Shown here: piece by piece, positions 41,314 through 48,865 of the stretch | Layout: each line of letters begins with the position of its first letter | Position numbering within the stretch: the stretch's first letter is position 1 | DNA from: Salinibacter grassmerensis | Lineage (GTDB): Bacteria; Bacteroidota; Rhodothermia; Rhodothermales; Salinibacteraceae | Assembly: GCF_947077765.1 (NCBI RefSeq) | Contig: NZ_CAMTTF010000005.1 | Location: 1 to 52,500 of the forward strand | Direction of reading: 5' to 3' | Length of the DNA: 52,500 bases | Notes under the pieces: model-generated | Told to the model about the DNA's origin: nothing | What the model saw: the letters and a program-made list of their open reading frames with translations, nothing else | Databases searched by the model: none | Made by a program: the position numbers and the translations under genes

Positions 41314-42345
41314 ATGCGCCTCCCGACCCCCTCACGCCTTCTGCCGGCCGTTGCGCTTCCCGCCCTCCTTCTTTTATTGGCTGGGTGCGGGGGGGAGAGC
41401 GGAACCAGTTCCGAGACCGCGGACGTGCCCTACCAGATGGGCACTCCCGTTTCCGACTCCACTGTGGCCCTCGTCGTATCGTCCGAGTATGGCGCCGACA
41501 CCCTCTCGGCCCAGCGCTACCAGCAGCAGGTGCGGATGTCGATGAAACGCCAGGCTCCCGGTCAGCAGTCCGAGGATCAGATGCAGGAGACGCACCGCCA
41601 GCTCATTCGCGGCTTCGCGCGTCAGCACGCCCTCCGGGGAGAAGCCAAGGCCCAGGATGTTGAGGCCGACCCCGCGCAGGTGAACGCACGCCTCGAGAAG
41701 CTCAAGCAACGGTACGGAAGTGAGGAGCAGTTTCAGAAACAACTGGCCCGCAATAACATGACGGTCGACTCGGTCCGGAGCCTGCTGGCCGATCGGTTTC
41801 GTCAACAGCAGTTGCAGCGGCAGATGGCCGAGAACTATGAGGAGCCGTCCTCCGACGACGTCACGGCGTACAGCGAGAAGAACCGGCGCATCCGGGCCCA
41901 GCACATTCTGATTAAGGCAGGCGAGAATGCCCCTGAGTCGGAGGTCGACTCGGCCCGACAGGCCACGGCGGCCCTCGTGGACAGTGCCCAGATGGACAAT
42001 GTCGACTTTGCCGAGCTGGCCCGGCGTCACAGCCAAGGCCCGTCCGCTCAGAAAGGCGGCGACCTTGGTTTCTTTACCCGAGACCGGATGGTCGATGAGT
42101 TTGCCGAGGCGGCCTACGCCCTCTCCGACTCCGGCGATGTCGCCCCCGAACCAGTGCGCACGCGGTTTGGGTTCCACGTCATCCGCCTAACCAACGCCGG
42201 GCAACCAATGGATACGACCAAAGCGCGAAAGCAAATGACGAAGGAGCGCCGGCAGCAGGCCGTCGAGGACCAGATTAATGCGCTGTTGAAGGACGTGACC
42301 GTGCGGACCAACACGGATGTCGTCAGCGCCGGGCTGCGCGAGTAA
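41314..42345 (+). CDS. Parvulin-type peptidylprolyl isomerase lipoprotein (343 aa)
   Basis: Periplasmic PPIase and chaperone of the SurA/PrsA type. A lipoprotein signal ends in LLLLAGC (Cys about residue 27). An N-terminal chaperone region with helices follows (QQQVRMSMKRQAPGQQSEDQ, HALRGEAKAQDVEADPAQVN), then the parvulin domain from about residue 195: RRIRAQHILIKAGENAPESE, FAELARRHSQGPSAQKGGDL with GFFTRDRMVDEFAEAAYAL and VRTRFGFHVIRLTNAG. It probably helps outer-membrane or secreted protein folding. The ATG at 41314 (next to GTG 41308) starts the signal peptide. Confidence 0.9.
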   Translation: MRLPTPSRLLPAVALPALLLLLAGCGGESGTSSETADVPYQMGTPVSDSTVALVVSSEYGADTLSAQRYQQQVRMSMKRQAPGQQSEDQMQETHRQLIRGFARQHALRGEAKAQDVEADPAQVNARLEKLKQRYGSEEQFQKQLARNNMTVDSVRSLLADRFRQQQLQRQMAENYEEPSSDDVTAYSEKNRRIRAQHILIKAGENAPESEVDSARQATAALVDSAQMDNVDFAELARRHSQGPSAQKGGDLGFFTRDRMVDEFAEAAYALSDSGDVAPEPVRTRFGFHVIRLTNAGQPMDTTKARKQMTKERRQQAVEDQINALLKDVTVRTNTDVVSAGLRE

Positions 42346-42396
42346 GGGGCTCGCCCGACTGCAGGGGCTAAGGTGCAGGTCTGGACACGCGGTCGT

Positions 42397-42840
42397 TCAC
42401 TCCCTACGGATCATCTCAACGTGGGGAATGCCAACCTCCTCAAAGGTCCGGCCCGTCGATTCGAAGCCCAGGTCCTCGTACCAGTCCTGTAGATGCGCCT
42501 GGGCATGAACGAGGAACGCGTCAAAGCCGGCGCGGCGGGCATCGTCGAGGACCGTCCGGACGAGCCTCGTGCCGTGCCCCTGCCCGCGGTGGCCACGCAG
42601 AACGGCGAAACGCTCAAGCTTGGCGACGATCTCCTCGTCGTACGCCACCGTACGCCACCGCGCCGTGGCGACGGCCTCCCCTTCGACCCACCCCAGCACG
42701 TGCCGGCTCGTCGCGTCGTGCCCGTCCCACTCTTCATCGGGGGGACACTCCTGTTCTTCCACAAACACCTGCGTACGAATAGCGCGGGCCTTCTCCCAGT
42801 CCGCGTCGCGCTGTACAGGGGTCACGTTCATCGAGGCCAT
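42397..42840 (-). CDS. GNAT-family N-acetyltransferase (147 aa)
   Basis: Acetyl-CoA-dependent acetyltransferase of the YjcF/ElaA-like group. AIRTQVFVEEQECPPDEEWD is typical of the N-terminus. The acetyl-CoA motif appears as RFAVLRGHRGQGHGTRLVRT (R/Q-x-x-G-x-G/A), then VLDDARRAGFDAFLVHAQAH and WYEDLGFESTGRTFEEVGIP. The substrate is unknown. Start at 42840 (MASMN), or 42831; an upstream start at 42882 is less likely. A short tandem repeat GTACGCCACC/GTACGCCACC (about 42640-42659) lies within the gene. It diverges from the HD-domain gene (116 bp gap). Confidence 0.85.
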   Translation of the reverse strand: MASMNVTPVQRDADWEKARAIRTQVFVEEQECPPDEEWDGHDATSRHVLGWVEGEAVATARWRTVAYDEEIVAKLERFAVLRGHRGQGHGTRLVRTVLDDARRAGFDAFLVHAQAHLQDWYEDLGFESTGRTFEEVGIPHVEMIRRE

Positions 42841-42956
42841 CGGACACCGGTCATTTCGCAAGAGACATTCTGCAGAAGACACGCACGCTGCGGGCAGATG
42901 CTCCGCGCTGCCTACGTGCCTTCGCCTTGATCTCTCCTACACGCCTGCACAGCATC

Positions 42957-43613
42957 ATGCCTTCTTCCACCGACGCCTGGGGCCTCTGGGAAGACCGCTT
43001 CACGACCTTTCTCGACGCCCAGGCCTCCGACGCCGACGCGGCCCACGACCGTGCTCACGTTGAGCGTGTCGTGACGACGGCCCGTCGCCTGGCCCAGGAC
43101 GAGACGGCCCAGATGGACGTCGTCGTGCCCGCCGCCTGGCTGCACGACTGCGTGGTCCTGCCGAAGGATGCCCCCGACCGTGCCGAAGCCGCCCGGCGCG
43201 CGGCGGACGCGGCCCGCGACTTTCTCGCGGACGAGGGGTATCCCGAACAGTGGATCCCCGACATCGAGCACGCCGTCGCCGCCCACAGCTACTCGGGCGA
43301 CACCGAGCCCGAAACTGTCGAGGCGAAGGTTGTCCAGGACGCCGACCGGCTCGATGCCCTCGGGGCCATCGGCATCGCACGCTGCTTCACCGTGGGCGGG
43401 GCGCTGGACCGGTCGCTCTACAACCCCGACGACCCGTTCTGTGACGACCGCGATCCCGACGACGACACGTATACGCTCGACCACTTCTACGCCAAACTGC
43501 TACGCCTTCCCGAGACGATGCAAACCGAGGCGGGACACACCGAGGCCAAACGGCGTGCAGCGTACATGCGGTCGTACCTGAACCGGCTCGACGACGAGAT
43601 CAGTGCGGCCTGA
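42957..43613 (+). CDS. HD-domain phosphohydrolase (218 aa)
   Basis: Metal-dependent phosphohydrolase of the HD superfamily (YedJ-like). Metal ligands appear in order: His in HDRAHVERVV, the HD pair in AAWLHDCVVLP, and Asp in KVVQDADRLDALGAIGIARC. EHAVAAHSYSGDTEPETVEA is a further conserved region. This group hydrolyses small phosphorylated compounds; some members act on nucleotides. There is no sensor or output domain. The ATG at 42957 is chosen over an upstream frame start because the family begins there. Confidence 0.88.
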   Translation: MPSSTDAWGLWEDRFTTFLDAQASDADAAHDRAHVERVVTTARRLAQDETAQMDVVVPAAWLHDCVVLPKDAPDRAEAARRAADAARDFLADEGYPEQWIPDIEHAVAAHSYSGDTEPETVEAKVVQDADRLDALGAIGIARCFTVGGALDRSLYNPDDPFCDDRDPDDDTYTLDHFYAKLLRLPETMQTEAGHTEAKRRAAYMRSYLNRLDDEISAA

Positions 43614-43762
43614 ACCGATGCATTCTCTCGACACTGTGCATTTCTACTCGGTCGGGCTGTCTTGCATCCATCCCCGAACGGCGCTGAAGAAACTCCCCCC
43701 TTGCTGCGTCGATTCCAGAGCACGGATCGGATACATACATCTTCTAATCTCCCTTTTTCCTT

Positions 43763-44338
43763 ATGGAATCGATTGAGAATCGCGTTGCCCAGGGCGAAAT
43801 CGAGGTCTACAACCTGGCCGACCTCTGGGACGATCGACCCGTCACGGAGCTCGACATCAGCACGTTTCTCGTGGAGGGACTGATGTTGAAAGAGAAGGAG
43901 TTCCGGTCGGAGGTCGACGCACACGACTGGTCTCAGTACGCGGGCGAGCATGTCGCCCTGTACTGCTCGACGGACGCCATCGTGCCAACCTGGGGGTACA
44001 TGCTGATCGCGTCGGAGCTTCGCGACATCGCGCAGTCCACCACCTTCGGCCGGGCCGACGACCTCCGGCGCGAATACTACGTGGCGGCGCTTGACGCGGA
44101 AGACTGGTCGGCCTACGAAGACAAGCCGGTCGTCATTAAGGGCTGTGGGGACGACGTGGTGCCGGAGATGGCCTATGTCCATGCCACACAGAAGATGCAG
44201 GGCGTGGCCCGCAAGCTGATGTACGGAGAGCCCTGCTCGTCCGTCCCCCTCTGGCGCCGGCCCCAAAAAGACGAGCCCAAGCCCGACGCCGAAGCCGTGG
44301 GCGTGAAGAAGCCGGACCTTCCCACCCCAAACGCGTAG
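43763..44338 (+). CDS. DUF2480 family protein (191 aa)
   Basis: A conserved family of unknown role, limited as far as I know mainly to Bacteroidota. Diagnostic stretches: ENRVAQGEIEVYNLADLW, LDISTFLVEGLMLKEKEFRS, DWSQYAGEHVALYCSTDAIV then PTWGYMLIASELRDIAQST, AYEDKPVVIKGCGDDVVPEM and LMYGEPCSSVPLWRR. A polar tail follows (to residue 191). It has no signal peptide, and one or two invariant Cys (CST, GCG, PCS) that might bind metal. It is good evidence for the group of the organism. Confidence 0.85.
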   Translation: MESIENRVAQGEIEVYNLADLWDDRPVTELDISTFLVEGLMLKEKEFRSEVDAHDWSQYAGEHVALYCSTDAIVPTWGYMLIASELRDIAQSTTFGRADDLRREYYVAALDAEDWSAYEDKPVVIKGCGDDVVPEMAYVHATQKMQGVARKLMYGEPCSSVPLWRRPQKDEPKPDAEAVGVKKPDLPTPNA

Positions 44339-44418
44339 ACCATTGCCCCCTTCCCAAGGCCTCAGTCGCCCCACCCGAGGCATCCTCATTACCGCCTCGC
44401 CCGGACAACACACCCATC

Positions 44419-45183
44419 ATGGACCTTGACCTGTCGAGCCAGACCATTCTCGTAACGGGGGCGAGCCGAGGCATCGGTCGGGCCACCGCCGAGGCCCTCG
44501 CCGAGACCGGGGCCACCGTGGCCGTCCACTACGGCCGGAGCGAAGACGCCGCAGCGGAGGTCGTAGAGGCCTGTGGTCGCGGCGCCCGCGCCTTCCAGGC
44601 CGACCTGTCGGCGCTGGAGGCGACGGACGCTCTGATCGAGCGCGTAGTCGATGCCTACGGGCAGCTCGACGCCCTGGTGCTCAACGCCGGCGTGGCCATT
44701 CCCACGCCTCTGGACGACGACACCCAGTCTTGGAGCAGCGCGTGGGCCAAAACGATGAACGTCAATCTCCGGGCCCCCGAACTGCTGTGTCGGCACGCCC
44801 TCAACCACTTCCGGTCCCGCTCGCCCTCCGACGGCCGCATCATCAGCGTGGCCTCGCGGGCGGCCTTCCGGGGCGATACGCCCGATTACATGACGTACGC
44901 GGCCTCAAAGGCCGGTCTGGTTGCGCTCACGCGTTCCATCGCCCGCGAATTTGGGGAGGACGAGATCAAGGCCTTCACGCTCGCGCCCGGCTTCACACGC
45001 ACCGACATGGCACAGGACTTCATCGACGAGTACGGGGAGGCCCATGCCACGAGCGACCTTGCGCTCAACGAACTCACTGAGCCCGCGGACGTGGCCTCGG
45101 TCGTCGTTTTTCTCGCCAGCGGACACGCGGACCACGCCACCGGCACCACCATCGACGTCAACGCCGGCAGCTACGTCCACTAA
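44419..45183 (+). CDS. Short-chain dehydrogenase/reductase (254 aa)
   Basis: NAD(P)H-dependent oxidoreductase of the classical SDR type. Coenzyme motif TGASRGIGRA (residues 12-21), LVLNAGVAIPTPLD (NAG motif), catalytic Ser in IISVASRAAF, then YMTYAASKAGLVALTRSIAR (Y-x-x-x-K) and the closing GTTIDVNAGSYVH. The length is typical. The FabG-like family reduces 3-oxoacyl groups and many other ketones. The nearby PHA genes suggest an acetoacetyl-CoA reductase (PhaB-like) role as one option, but nothing in the sequence decides it. Confidence 0.88.
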   Translation: MDLDLSSQTILVTGASRGIGRATAEALAETGATVAVHYGRSEDAAAEVVEACGRGARAFQADLSALEATDALIERVVDAYGQLDALVLNAGVAIPTPLDDDTQSWSSAWAKTMNVNLRAPELLCRHALNHFRSRSPSDGRIISVASRAAFRGDTPDYMTYAASKAGLVALTRSIAREFGEDEIKAFTLAPGFTRTDMAQDFIDEYGEAHATSDLALNELTEPADVASVVVFLASGHADHATGTTIDVNAGSYVH

Positions 45184-45266
45184 CCGACGCATCCGCCCTT
45201 CTCTCCCTTCGTCGTCGGTCTCGCTGGAAGTCTTCGTCGACACTCAGCCGGGACCTGCGGAGGCGA

Positions 45267-46058
45267 CTACGCCTCTCCAATTCGCTTTAGAAAGCCGTCC
45301 ACGACCGCGTTGAACGCCTCCGGGCGCTCGACCGGCAGTGCATGCCGGGCATCGCGCACGACAGCAAGCTCGGCCCGCGGCATCCGTGCCTTCATCTTCC
45401 TCTTTTTCGCCACTGGGGTATAGTCCTCATCCGAGGACACAAGTAGCGTGGGCACATCGATGCGGTGGAGGCGATCCGCAACGCTCCACCGCATGATCGC
45501 ATCCATGGACCAGAGATAGGCCTGTTTGTCGTTTCCGGCCCAGCGCTCGACGAGCGTGCGGCGAAGCGCCTCCTGGCCCGGTTTCACGAACAGCTGGCGG
45601 GCGAGCAACTGCCCAACGCGCCGCATGCCGAGCGCCTGTACCGCCAGCCGACGCGAGACATAGAACCACACGTCACGCCACGAGTGGAGCCGCATGTCGG
45701 CGACACTGTTGACCACGACAAGGCCACGAAGAAGTCGTGGGGCACCGGCGGCTAGTTCGAGGGCAACCATGCCTCCCATGGACAGGCCCACCACGTGTGC
45801 AGGCCCCTCCGCATGCTTGCGCAGAAGCACGGCGACCTCCCTCGCAAACTGGGCGATGGAATACGGCCCCTCGCCCCGCCCAGAACGCCCATGGCCCCGC
45901 AGGTCGACCCGGAGAACACGGTAGCGATCGGCGAAGTCGTCGACCTGTGCGGCCCAGTCGCGACCGCTCGACCCCAGACCGTGCACGAACAGGAGAGGGG
46001 CTCCCCGTCCCCGATCGGTGTAGTAAAGACGTGTGCCGTCGGCGGTGTAGTGGGGCAT
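45267..46058 (-). CDS. Alpha/beta hydrolase (263 aa)
   Basis: Serine hydrolase of the alpha/beta fold. Oxyanion region FVHGLGSSGRDW, nucleophile elbow VGLSMGGMVALEL, acid in LLVSSDEDYTPVA and His in RDARHALPVERPE. The start at 46058 (MPHYTADGTRLYYTDRGRGA) is the usual beginning of this family; the open frame continues upstream without conservation. Such enzymes include esterases, 3-oxoadipate enol-lactonase-like and other acyl hydrolases, so substrate stays open. It diverges from the PhaR-like gene. Confidence 0.85.
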   Translation of the reverse strand: MPHYTADGTRLYYTDRGRGAPLLFVHGLGSSGRDWAAQVDDFADRYRVLRVDLRGHGRSGRGEGPYSIAQFAREVAVLLRKHAEGPAHVVGLSMGGMVALELAAGAPRLLRGLVVVNSVADMRLHSWRDVWFYVSRRLAVQALGMRRVGQLLARQLFVKPGQEALRRTLVERWAGNDKQAYLWSMDAIMRWSVADRLHRIDVPTLLVSSDEDYTPVAKKRKMKARMPRAELAVVRDARHALPVERPEAFNAVVDGFLKRIGEA

Positions 46059-46400
46059 ACGAAGTGCGGAACGTCTGCAGGAGACCAAGCAGACGAAGCC
46101 TCTGGAACGAGGTTCGTTTCGTCTGGGGGCCCTCGGCGGGCCCACCGCCTCGACGCACCTTGCGTTCCGATTCCGGCACCGCTGGACAGGGGAAGCCTCA
46201 GGCACGTTCCGCCATGCATGTAGCGTGTGTCCGGCGGACCCTGCGGCCCGAACAGCGCCGGACGGGCCGTCCAGTTTCAGTTCTTCGATTTGCTCTGCTG
46301 GCCCATTGTACGGACCACCGGGATCAATTTGTAACGCGGTGCGTCAAAATAAGTGAGTAAATTGATGCATTGCGTTACAAACGGCCTGTTGCCCCTGCCT
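46059..46400. other. 342-bp divergent gap between the hydrolase and the PhaR-like gene
   Basis: No gene. It carries the inverted repeat listed next (46328-46381), close to the PhaR-like start codon. Promoters for both divergent genes should be here, but I see no strong sigma-70 boxes. Confidence 0.5.
46328..46381. promoter_or_regulatory. Candidate operator: perfect 10-bp inverted repeat before the PhaR-like gene
   Basis: TTTGTAACGC (46328-46337) and GCGTTACAAA (46372-46381) are exact reverse complements, 34 bp apart, so the arm centres are 44 bp apart (about four helical turns). The right arm ends 19 bp before the ATG at 46401. A DNA-binding regulator gene directly downstream makes autoregulation likely, and looping between two sites possible. 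Confidence 0.6.
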
Positions 46401-46919
46401 ATGGCTCGACGGATTAAGCGCTACGATAACCGCAAGCTGTACGACACCGAAACGAGTGAGTACGTGTCGTTGGGCGACATTGCCGAGCTTGTCCGACAGG
46501 GCAATACCGTGGAGGTCGTAGACAAGGCGACCGGTGAAGACATTACGGCCCAGACGCTTACCCAGATCATCCTGGAAGAGGGAAAGAAGGGCTCGCCCGT
46601 CATCCCATCTGGCCTGCTCCACACGTTGCTGCGCCGTAGCAGCAAGGCCCTCGACACCGGACTCGACCAAATTCGATCGACGGTCGACGGTCTGGTGGAA
46701 CGCTCGCTGGGACAACTCAAGCAGGTCGTGCAGGGTCCTCGGCGGCAAGAACTCGACGACCTCCGACGGCAGCTGCGCCACCTGGAGCGCCGATTGTCTG
46801 TCTTGCTCGATGACCTAGACGATTCTCCGTCCGAGGCTTCGGACGGCCAGCGACACCCTCAGGGGATCTCTGAGCAGACGCCCGCCGCCGAGTCCCATTC
46901 CGCCTCCTCTCAGGACTGA
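46401..46919 (+). CDS. PhaR-like polyhydroxyalkanoate synthesis regulator (172 aa)
   Basis: The N-terminus MARRIKRYDNRKLYDTETSE then YVSLGDIAELVRQGNTVEVV and DKATGEDITAQTLTQIILEE is the PHA accumulation regulator DNA-binding domain (PHB_acc_N), very well conserved here. PhaR in other bacteria represses phasin genes and also binds PHA granules, so it senses granule formation. The C-terminal part is helical with a leucine pattern (LDDLRRQLRHLERRLSVLLD, possible coiled coil), then a polar tail. The ATG at 46401 is confirmed by the domain start. It is followed 44 bp later by a phasin gene, as expected for the target. Confidence 0.85.
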   Translation: MARRIKRYDNRKLYDTETSEYVSLGDIAELVRQGNTVEVVDKATGEDITAQTLTQIILEEGKKGSPVIPSGLLHTLLRRSSKALDTGLDQIRSTVDGLVERSLGQLKQVVQGPRRQELDDLRRQLRHLERRLSVLLDDLDDSPSEASDGQRHPQGISEQTPAAESHSASSQD

Positions 46920-46963
46920 TTCCTCCCTCCACACGCTTCGTTCACAACTCATTTTTCCACGCC

Positions 46964-47389
46964 ATGACGACTGAACACGACACCCCCGATTCCGAAAACC
47001 TACAGGACGAACTCACCGAGCGCGGCCGCGAGGTGTGGCTGGCCGGCCTCGGGGCCCTGGCCACAGTTGAGGAAGAAGGCACCAAGCTCTTCAATCGGCT
47101 CGTGGACCGGGGACAGGATTTTGAGGAGGACCGCCAGGCCAAGCTCGAAGAGGCGACCGAGAAGGTCCGCGAGCAGAGCGATGAGGCCCTCGCCCAACTC
47201 GAAGAGGCCGGCGAGGAAACACAGTCGATGCTCGCCGACTCTGTGAAGGCCGCCCTGGAGCGCTTTGGCGTTCCTACTCAAACGGAAGTCGATGACCTGG
47301 CAGACAAGGTGGATCACCTGTCCACACAGGTCGAGGAGCTTGCCAATCATCTCGCGGAGGACGAAGAGCCGTCCCCGGATCAGTCGTAG
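46964..47389 (+). CDS. Phasin family protein (141 aa)
   Basis: Granule-coating protein for polyhydroxyalkanoate (PhaF/PhaP-like). It is acidic and helical, with the typical ERGREVWLAGLGALATVEEE then GTKLFNRLVDRGQDFEEDRQ, and Ala/Glu-rich amphipathic repeats (LEEATEKVREQSDEALAQLE, AALERFGVPTQTEVDDLADK then VDHLSTQVEELANHL). The C-terminal part forms a heptad pattern suitable for oligomers. It sits just after the PhaR-like gene, which fits with regulation by it. No PHA synthase (phaC) is seen in the window, so that gene must lie elsewhere. Confidence 0.85.
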   Translation: MTTEHDTPDSENLQDELTERGREVWLAGLGALATVEEEGTKLFNRLVDRGQDFEEDRQAKLEEATEKVREQSDEALAQLEEAGEETQSMLADSVKAALERFGVPTQTEVDDLADKVDHLSTQVEELANHLAEDEEPSPDQS

Positions 47390-47431
47390 ATCCGCTCATC
47401 GTCTGGTCTCGACCCTGCATTCTCGGGGGAA

Positions 47432-47455
47432 AGGGGCCCCTCCGCAGGGGGCTCC
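47432..47455 (+). terminator. Possible hairpin after the phasin gene
   Basis: AGGGGCCCC (47432-47440) pairs with GGGGCTCCT (47447-47455), one G-T pair included, with a loop of CCGC and neighbours. The T-run after it is weak (CTCCTTCG). It may end or protect the phasin mRNA. Confidence 0.4.
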
Positions 47456-47559
47456 TCTCCTTCGACTAGTGCCTGGACGTGTTCGATGCTCTTTCGGAAC
47501 CGCTTCCGTAAAGTGCAAGACGGCGGACCGGACCGTTTTTCCATCACCCACTCTGCCCG

Positions 47560-48858
47560 ATGCCTTCATCCACTACCGGTTCCAGCACAGTTGGCCTCGC
47601 CTGTGCGGGCGGGGTCATTGAAGGTGCGCTCTACGAAATTGGGGCGCTGTGTGCCCTCGACGAAGCAATTGAGGGACGTCGCCTGCACGATCTAGACGTC
47701 TATGTCGGAGTGAGTTCAGGCAGTTTGATTGGGAGTATGCTGGCCAGCAACGTCTCTGCACGTGAGCTCAGCCGAGCCGTCGTCTCCGAGTCCACAGATC
47801 CGAGCCTCAACCTGGAGCCAGAAGCGCTCTTCCGTCCGGCCGTAGGCGAATACGCGGGCCGACTGAGGCGTCTTCCCGGGGCGTTCTTCTCTTCTCTACG
47901 GCACTACCTTCTCCATCCCGGTGACCTGTCTCTGCTCGGGCTTCTCGCGACGTTTGGGTCCCTGGTTCCCACGGGTCTTTTTACCAATGCCTCTCTCGAA
48001 CGCTTCCTCGCCGAGGCCCTCTCTACCGGCGGACGCACCAACGACTTCCGTCGGCTGCAGCGAAAGCTGTACGTGGTGGCCATGAATCTCGACTCCGCCG
48101 ACGTCACGGTCTTTGGCGAATCCGGCCACGACCATGTGCCCATCTCATCGGCCATCCAGGCGTCCACTGCACTTCCTGGCCTGTACACCCCCGTCGAAAT
48201 CGACGGCCAGCACTACATTGACGGGGTGGCCCGCCGTACCGTGCACGCCAGTGTGGGGCTGGATGCCGGTGCCGATCTTCTTTTCTGTATCAACCCCATC
48301 GTGCCGATCAACATCCAGCTGAAGCAACATGCCGAGCGGTTGCTCGACCGCCGGACAAACGGTCAAGGAGCAACCCTCGCCGACCGCGGCCTTCCGACAG
48401 TATTGTCCCAGACGTTTCGGGCCATCGTGGACTCCCGCAAGCAGACCGGTTTCAAGAAGTACGAGCACACTCACCCCGACGCGGATCTCATTTTAATTGA
48501 GCCGGAATGCGACGACACGCACCTCTTCTTCTCCAACATCTTCAGCTTCAGGAATCGGCACGACATCTGCGAACACGCCTACCAGGCCACTCGCCGTCAC
48601 CTGCGCTCCCGCGCGGACGAGCTCCAGCCCATTTTGGAGCGGCACGGTCTGTGGCTGCGACGCGACGTGCTCGACGCCCCGCACTCCCTCTATGACACCG
48701 GTCTTTCTAGACGCAGCCGCGAATCTCAGCGCGCCGAGTCTTCGATGACAGAGGTGCTCCGCGAGGCCGGCGAGACTCTCGACCGCCTCGATATTCTGCT
48801 CAACCGTCTGCACGACCGCGCAGAACCGCTCAACCGGCCGCCTTCGGAGCGTTCGTGA
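47560..48858 (+). CDS. Patatin-like phospholipase (432 aa)
   Basis: Serine acyl hydrolase of the patatin family. The oxyanion stretch VGLACAGGVIEGALYEIGAL is at residues 8-27, and the nucleophile is Ser53 in YVGVSSGSLIGSML (G-x-S-x-G). The catalytic Asp is probably Asp221 in HYIDGVARRTVHA; the usual DGG/DGA is DGV here. The domain ends near residue 330; a helical C-terminal part follows (STMTEVLREAGETLDRLDIL, LLNRLHDRAEPLN), possibly a coiled coil. There is no signal peptide. Patatin-type enzymes hydrolyse membrane lipids; its location next to PHA genes suggests, without proof, action on granule or stored lipid. It ends 7 bp from the convergent UbiB gene. Confidence 0.88.
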   Translation: MPSSTTGSSTVGLACAGGVIEGALYEIGALCALDEAIEGRRLHDLDVYVGVSSGSLIGSMLASNVSARELSRAVVSESTDPSLNLEPEALFRPAVGEYAGRLRRLPGAFFSSLRHYLLHPGDLSLLGLLATFGSLVPTGLFTNASLERFLAEALSTGGRTNDFRRLQRKLYVVAMNLDSADVTVFGESGHDHVPISSAIQASTALPGLYTPVEIDGQHYIDGVARRTVHASVGLDAGADLLFCINPIVPINIQLKQHAERLLDRRTNGQGATLADRGLPTVLSQTFRAIVDSRKQTGFKKYEHTHPDADLILIEPECDDTHLFFSNIFSFRNRHDICEHAYQATRRHLRSRADELQPILERHGLWLRRDVLDAPHSLYDTGLSRRSRESQRAESSMTEVLREAGETLDRLDILLNRLHDRAEPLNRPPSERS

Positions 48859-48865
48859 GCCCGAC

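Noticed and set aside
42640-42660. Tandem repeat GTACGCCACC x2, as possible phase-variation tract
   Set aside because: Only two copies, 10 bp each, inside the GNAT gene. A change in copy number would shift the frame, but two copies are too few to suggest slippage control.
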